Notes under the pieces: model-generated
What the model was told of the DNA's origin: nothing
Seen by the model: only the letters and a program-made list of their open reading frames with translations
The model's database searches: none
Origin: Spirochaetota bacterium
GTDB taxonomy: Bacteria; Spirochaetota; UBA4802; JAFGJZ01
Assembly (NCBI GenBank): GCA_023396665.1
Contig: JAEWVL010000050.1
Location: 1-6,869 of the forward strand
Direction of reading: 5' to 3'
Length of the DNA stretch: 6,869 nt
Program-made: the position numbers and the translations under genes
Shown here: positions 5,094 to 6,869 of the stretch, piece after piece
How the letters are laid out: each line of letters opens with the position of its first letter
How positions within the stretch are numbered: position 1 is the stretch's first letter

Positions 5094-6440
5094 CTAGTTT
5101 GCGGAGAAAATCTCTTCGATACGGGGTATGGCGTTCTTCTGGGAGATGACAAGCACTGTATCGTTCGGTGCAAGAAGAAATTCTCCGGATGGATGCATGT
5201 GTTCACCGTCCCGGGTCACAGAAAGTATCAGTGATCCCTTGGGCATACGAAGTTCGCGAATGGTCTTGGCCTCGTTAGTGCTGCCCATTGTAAACTCAAG
5301 AAGTTCGGCTTCTCCGTTGAAAATGCTTTTGACTGAAGAGATTTTGCCTTTTCGCAGAAATTTGAGAATTGAATCGACCGATGAATTTTTCGGACAGACA
5401 AGAGCGTCCACACCGAAGCCTCGTGCAAGTTCCGCGAAGTTGTTGTTGATCACAAGGGCTATAGTCTTGATTTTTGCGTTTTTCTTTTTCGCGTAAAGCG
5501 ACATGAGAATATTCGTTTCCTGGTTATCGGTGACGCAAATGATAAGGTCGTAGGCGCTGATATCTTCCTCTTCAAAGAACGATTCGTCGTCGGCGTTCGA
5601 ATGAATGGTCAGGATGTCCGGAAAATGATCCGCCAGTTTTTTGCAGGTAACATAATTTTCTTCAACAATCGTGATGGAGTACTTTCCATGTCTGGAAAGG
5701 CGGCTGATGATGCTTTCGCCGAGCCGCGTACCGCCGATGATGATGATTTTGCGTATGGTGTGGGCCGATGCGCCGGAACTTCGCATCAGCGACTCGAGCG
5801 CTCCGTCCGAGGAGATAAAATGAATGGTGTCTCCGTCTATAACGGTACTGTCTCCGTCGGGAATGAAAAGCTTTTCGTTGCGCTCGATCGCTCCTATCAG
5901 AAAATCTTCGTCGATCATCGTTCTGATGTTTTTGAGCTGTTTGCCGATAATCGCCGGTATTTTCGATGAAAGCATGCTGCGCAGTTTGACGCCGGCCTTT
6001 TCGAAAAAGATGACTCCCGACTGGGCACCGTGGCGGATGATTGCTTCTATTTCGAGTGCGACTTCAATTTCGGGATTAACGACGTAGTCGATGTGAAGAA
6101 ACTGTTCGGTTATGATGGTGTTGTTGATGTATTCGAGATTGCGAACGCGCGCAATCTTGTGCGCAACCTGAAACATGGATGAGACGATGCCGCAGATGAT
6201 GAGATTCAGCTCGTCGGAGTCGGTGACGCTGATAAAAAAATCGGCTTTCATAATGTTTGCCCGGAGCAACACGGAAATGGAGCTGGCCGAACCGTGAATG
6301 ACCAAGCAGTCAAGCTGGGCTGCGACATTTCTGGCGCGTTCTTCATCTTTTTCGATGAGAACGACATCCTTGTTATCCGCAATAAGATGTTTCGCGAGTT
6401 TAAAACCGACTGACCCGGCACCGGTGATGACAATTAACAT
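5094..6440 (-). CDS. trkA: Trk K+ uptake system, regulatory NAD-binding subunit TrkA
   Basis: TrkA is the cytoplasmic partner that gates TrkH in response to nucleotides. Its 448 residues fit the two-fold RCK layout: TrkA_N 1 (about 1-120), TrkA_C 1 (about 135-215), TrkA_N 2 (about 230-350) and TrkA_C 2 (about 365-445). The first Rossmann half has GAGSVG (7-12), an acidic E30 ending the second strand, and SVTDSDELN (71-79). The second has GGTRLG (236-241), E260 and CVTDNQETN (302-310). The first nucleotide site is canonical; in the second, GGTRLG departs from the GxGxxG pattern and may bind nucleotide weakly. The start at 6440 is well supported because the protein begins directly with the first beta strand (MLIVITGAG), as usual in this family, and an in-frame stop lies four codons upstream. 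No Shine-Dalgarno site precedes it; the bases before ATG read CTTCTCTT. It is probably co-transcribed with trkH. Confidence 0.97.
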   Translation of the reverse strand: MLIVITGAGSVGFKLAKHLIADNKDVVLIEKDEERARNVAAQLDCLVIHGSASSISVLLRANIMKADFFISVTDSDELNLIICGIVSSMFQVAHKIARVRNLEYINNTIITEQFLHIDYVVNPEIEVALEIEAIIRHGAQSGVIFFEKAGVKLRSMLSSKIPAIIGKQLKNIRTMIDEDFLIGAIERNEKLFIPDGDSTVIDGDTIHFISSDGALESLMRSSGASAHTIRKIIIIGGTRLGESIISRLSRHGKYSITIVEENYVTCKKLADHFPDILTIHSNADDESFFEEEDISAYDLIICVTDNQETNILMSLYAKKKNAKIKTIALVINNNFAELARGFGVDALVCPKNSSVDSILKFLRKGKISSVKSIFNGEAELLEFTMGSTNEAKTIRELRMPKGSLILSVTRDGEHMHPSGEFLLAPNDTVLVISQKNAIPRIEEIFSAN

Positions 6441-6448
6441 AAGAGAAG

Positions 6449-6476
6449 ATCAAATTCGGGCTATCATCTTTGTCAA
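6449..6476 (-). promoter_or_regulatory. Probable trkA promoter, very close to the start codon
   Basis: A perfect -35 box TTGACA (6476-6471) is followed after 16 nt by TTTGAT (6454-6449), which matches 4 of 6 bases of TATAAT. Only 8 nt separate the -10 box from the A of the trkA ATG. Transcription would therefore start at or within a few bases of the start codon, giving a leaderless or nearly leaderless mRNA. Confidence 0.5.
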
Positions 6477-6557
6477 GTAGATTACGAGCCATGGTCTTCG
6501 TGGCACTTTGTATGAAAGCGTCCGGTAAGTGTCTGTTTCGGGCTGCTGAAAAGGGGG

Positions 6558-6582
6558 GGATACTCTGCCGGAAAAAGTATCC
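6558..6582 (-). terminator. Second hairpin downstream of pgk
   Basis: GGATACT (6582-6576) and AGTATCC (6564-6558) form a perfect 7-bp stem around an 11-nt loop. Five more C and then TTTT follow in the transcript. The short, delayed U-tract makes this an imperfect intrinsic terminator, but it lies where the pgk transcript should end, between pgk and the trkA promoter. Confidence 0.4.
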
Positions 6583-6616
6583 GCTCAACAGCTGTCGAGT
6601 GGATTCTCGATTGAGC
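6583..6616 (-). terminator. Stem-loop immediately after the pgk stop codon
   Basis: The transcript can fold GCTCAA (6616-6611) with TTGAGC (6588-6583), and TCGAG (6610-6606) with CTCGA (6599-6595), around an AATCCA loop. CAGCTG is left as a 6-nt bulge on the 3' side. A run of five T follows about 6 nt after the stem. It starts 2 nt past the stop and may terminate transcription or protect the pgk mRNA 3' end. Confidence 0.4.
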
Positions 6617-6618
6617 CC

Positions 6619-6869
6619 TTATTTTGTTTCGAGCACCGCAATGCCGGGAAGTGTTTTCCCCTCAAGAAATTCCAGAGAAGCACCGCCGCCGGTTGACACG
6701 TGGCTCAGCTTGTCCGCAAGGTTAAACTTGTTGACCGCCGCAACGGAGTCACCGCCGCCGATGACGCTGATCGTACCCTTTGCCGTGGCTTCGGCGATCA
6801 GTTTGACCACATCGCCGGTTCCTTTTGCGAAGGCTTCGAATTCGAATACGCCGACAGGACCGTTCATGA
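6619..6869 (-). CDS. pgk: Phosphoglycerate kinase, C-terminal end only
   Basis: Phosphoglycerate kinase makes ATP from ADP and 1,3-bisphosphoglycerate in glycolysis, in the cytoplasm. Only the last 82 complete codons are in the window; the 5' part lies beyond the right edge. They are unmistakable: NGPVGVFE, then FAKGT, the nucleotide-loop signature VIGGGDSVAAV, and the closing HVSTGGGASLEF and LEGKTLPG before a TAA stop. This is about the last fifth of a roughly 395-residue enzyme. The residue before NGPVGVFE is methionine, where many bacterial enzymes have tryptophan (WNGP); archaeal enzymes also lack tryptophan there. This methionine is internal and not a start codon, because the catalytic N-terminal domain must precede it. 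It has no visible functional link to trkA downstream, and hairpins separate the two genes. Confidence 0.95.
   Translation of the reverse strand, partial: MNGPVGVFEFEAFAKGTGDVVKLIAEATAKGTISVIGGGDSVAAVNKFNLADKLSHVSTGGGASLEFLEGKTLPGIAVLETK

Overview
All genes in this window read on the minus strand, so the order of transcription runs from high to low coordinates. The window holds the 3' end of pgk (phosphoglycerate kinase), trkA and trkH (K+ uptake), a Crp/Fnr-type cyclic-nucleotide-binding regulator, and a thiamine operon (TPP riboswitch, thi4, thiE, thiC) whose last gene runs off the left edge. I see no tRNA, rRNA, CRISPR array, insertion sequence or prophage gene. The window is ordinary housekeeping DNA with some well-resolved RNA-level control.

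Organism: a bacterium with Shine-Dalgarno sites and sigma-70-like promoters. Thi4 has histidine where the yeast and plant enzymes carry the sacrificial cysteine. That, together with the short form of the oxygen-sensitive ThiC, suggests an anaerobic or microaerophilic, sulfide-exposed life. The phylum cannot be fixed from this window; a spirochaete- or Fibrobacterota-like lineage is only a guess.

Right side (6869 to about 3601): the end of pgk is followed by two possible hairpins. A promoter-like pair of boxes then lies so close to the trkA ATG that the trkA mRNA may be leaderless, and trkA has no visible Shine-Dalgarno site. trkA (two RCK/NAD-binding halves) and trkH (four-repeat K+ channel subunit) are separated by 44 nt containing a small palindrome, and together would form one Trk K+ uptake system.

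Middle (3600 to 2563): the Crp-like gene has its own TATAAT promoter, with an inverted repeat over the -35 region. It keeps the cyclic-nucleotide pocket residues, but its C-terminal domain is not a textbook Crp helix-turn-helix. The 334 bases at 2563-2896 contain no gene. They hold a hairpin after the regulator, a TTGACA promoter, a clear TPP riboswitch aptamer, and an expression platform that can pair with the thi4 Shine-Dalgarno site.

Left side (2562 to 1): thi4 (thiazole), thiE (joins thiazole and pyrimidine) and thiC (pyrimidine) are tightly overlapped. One translational switch at thi4 could therefore, through coupling, control both branches of thiamine synthesis.
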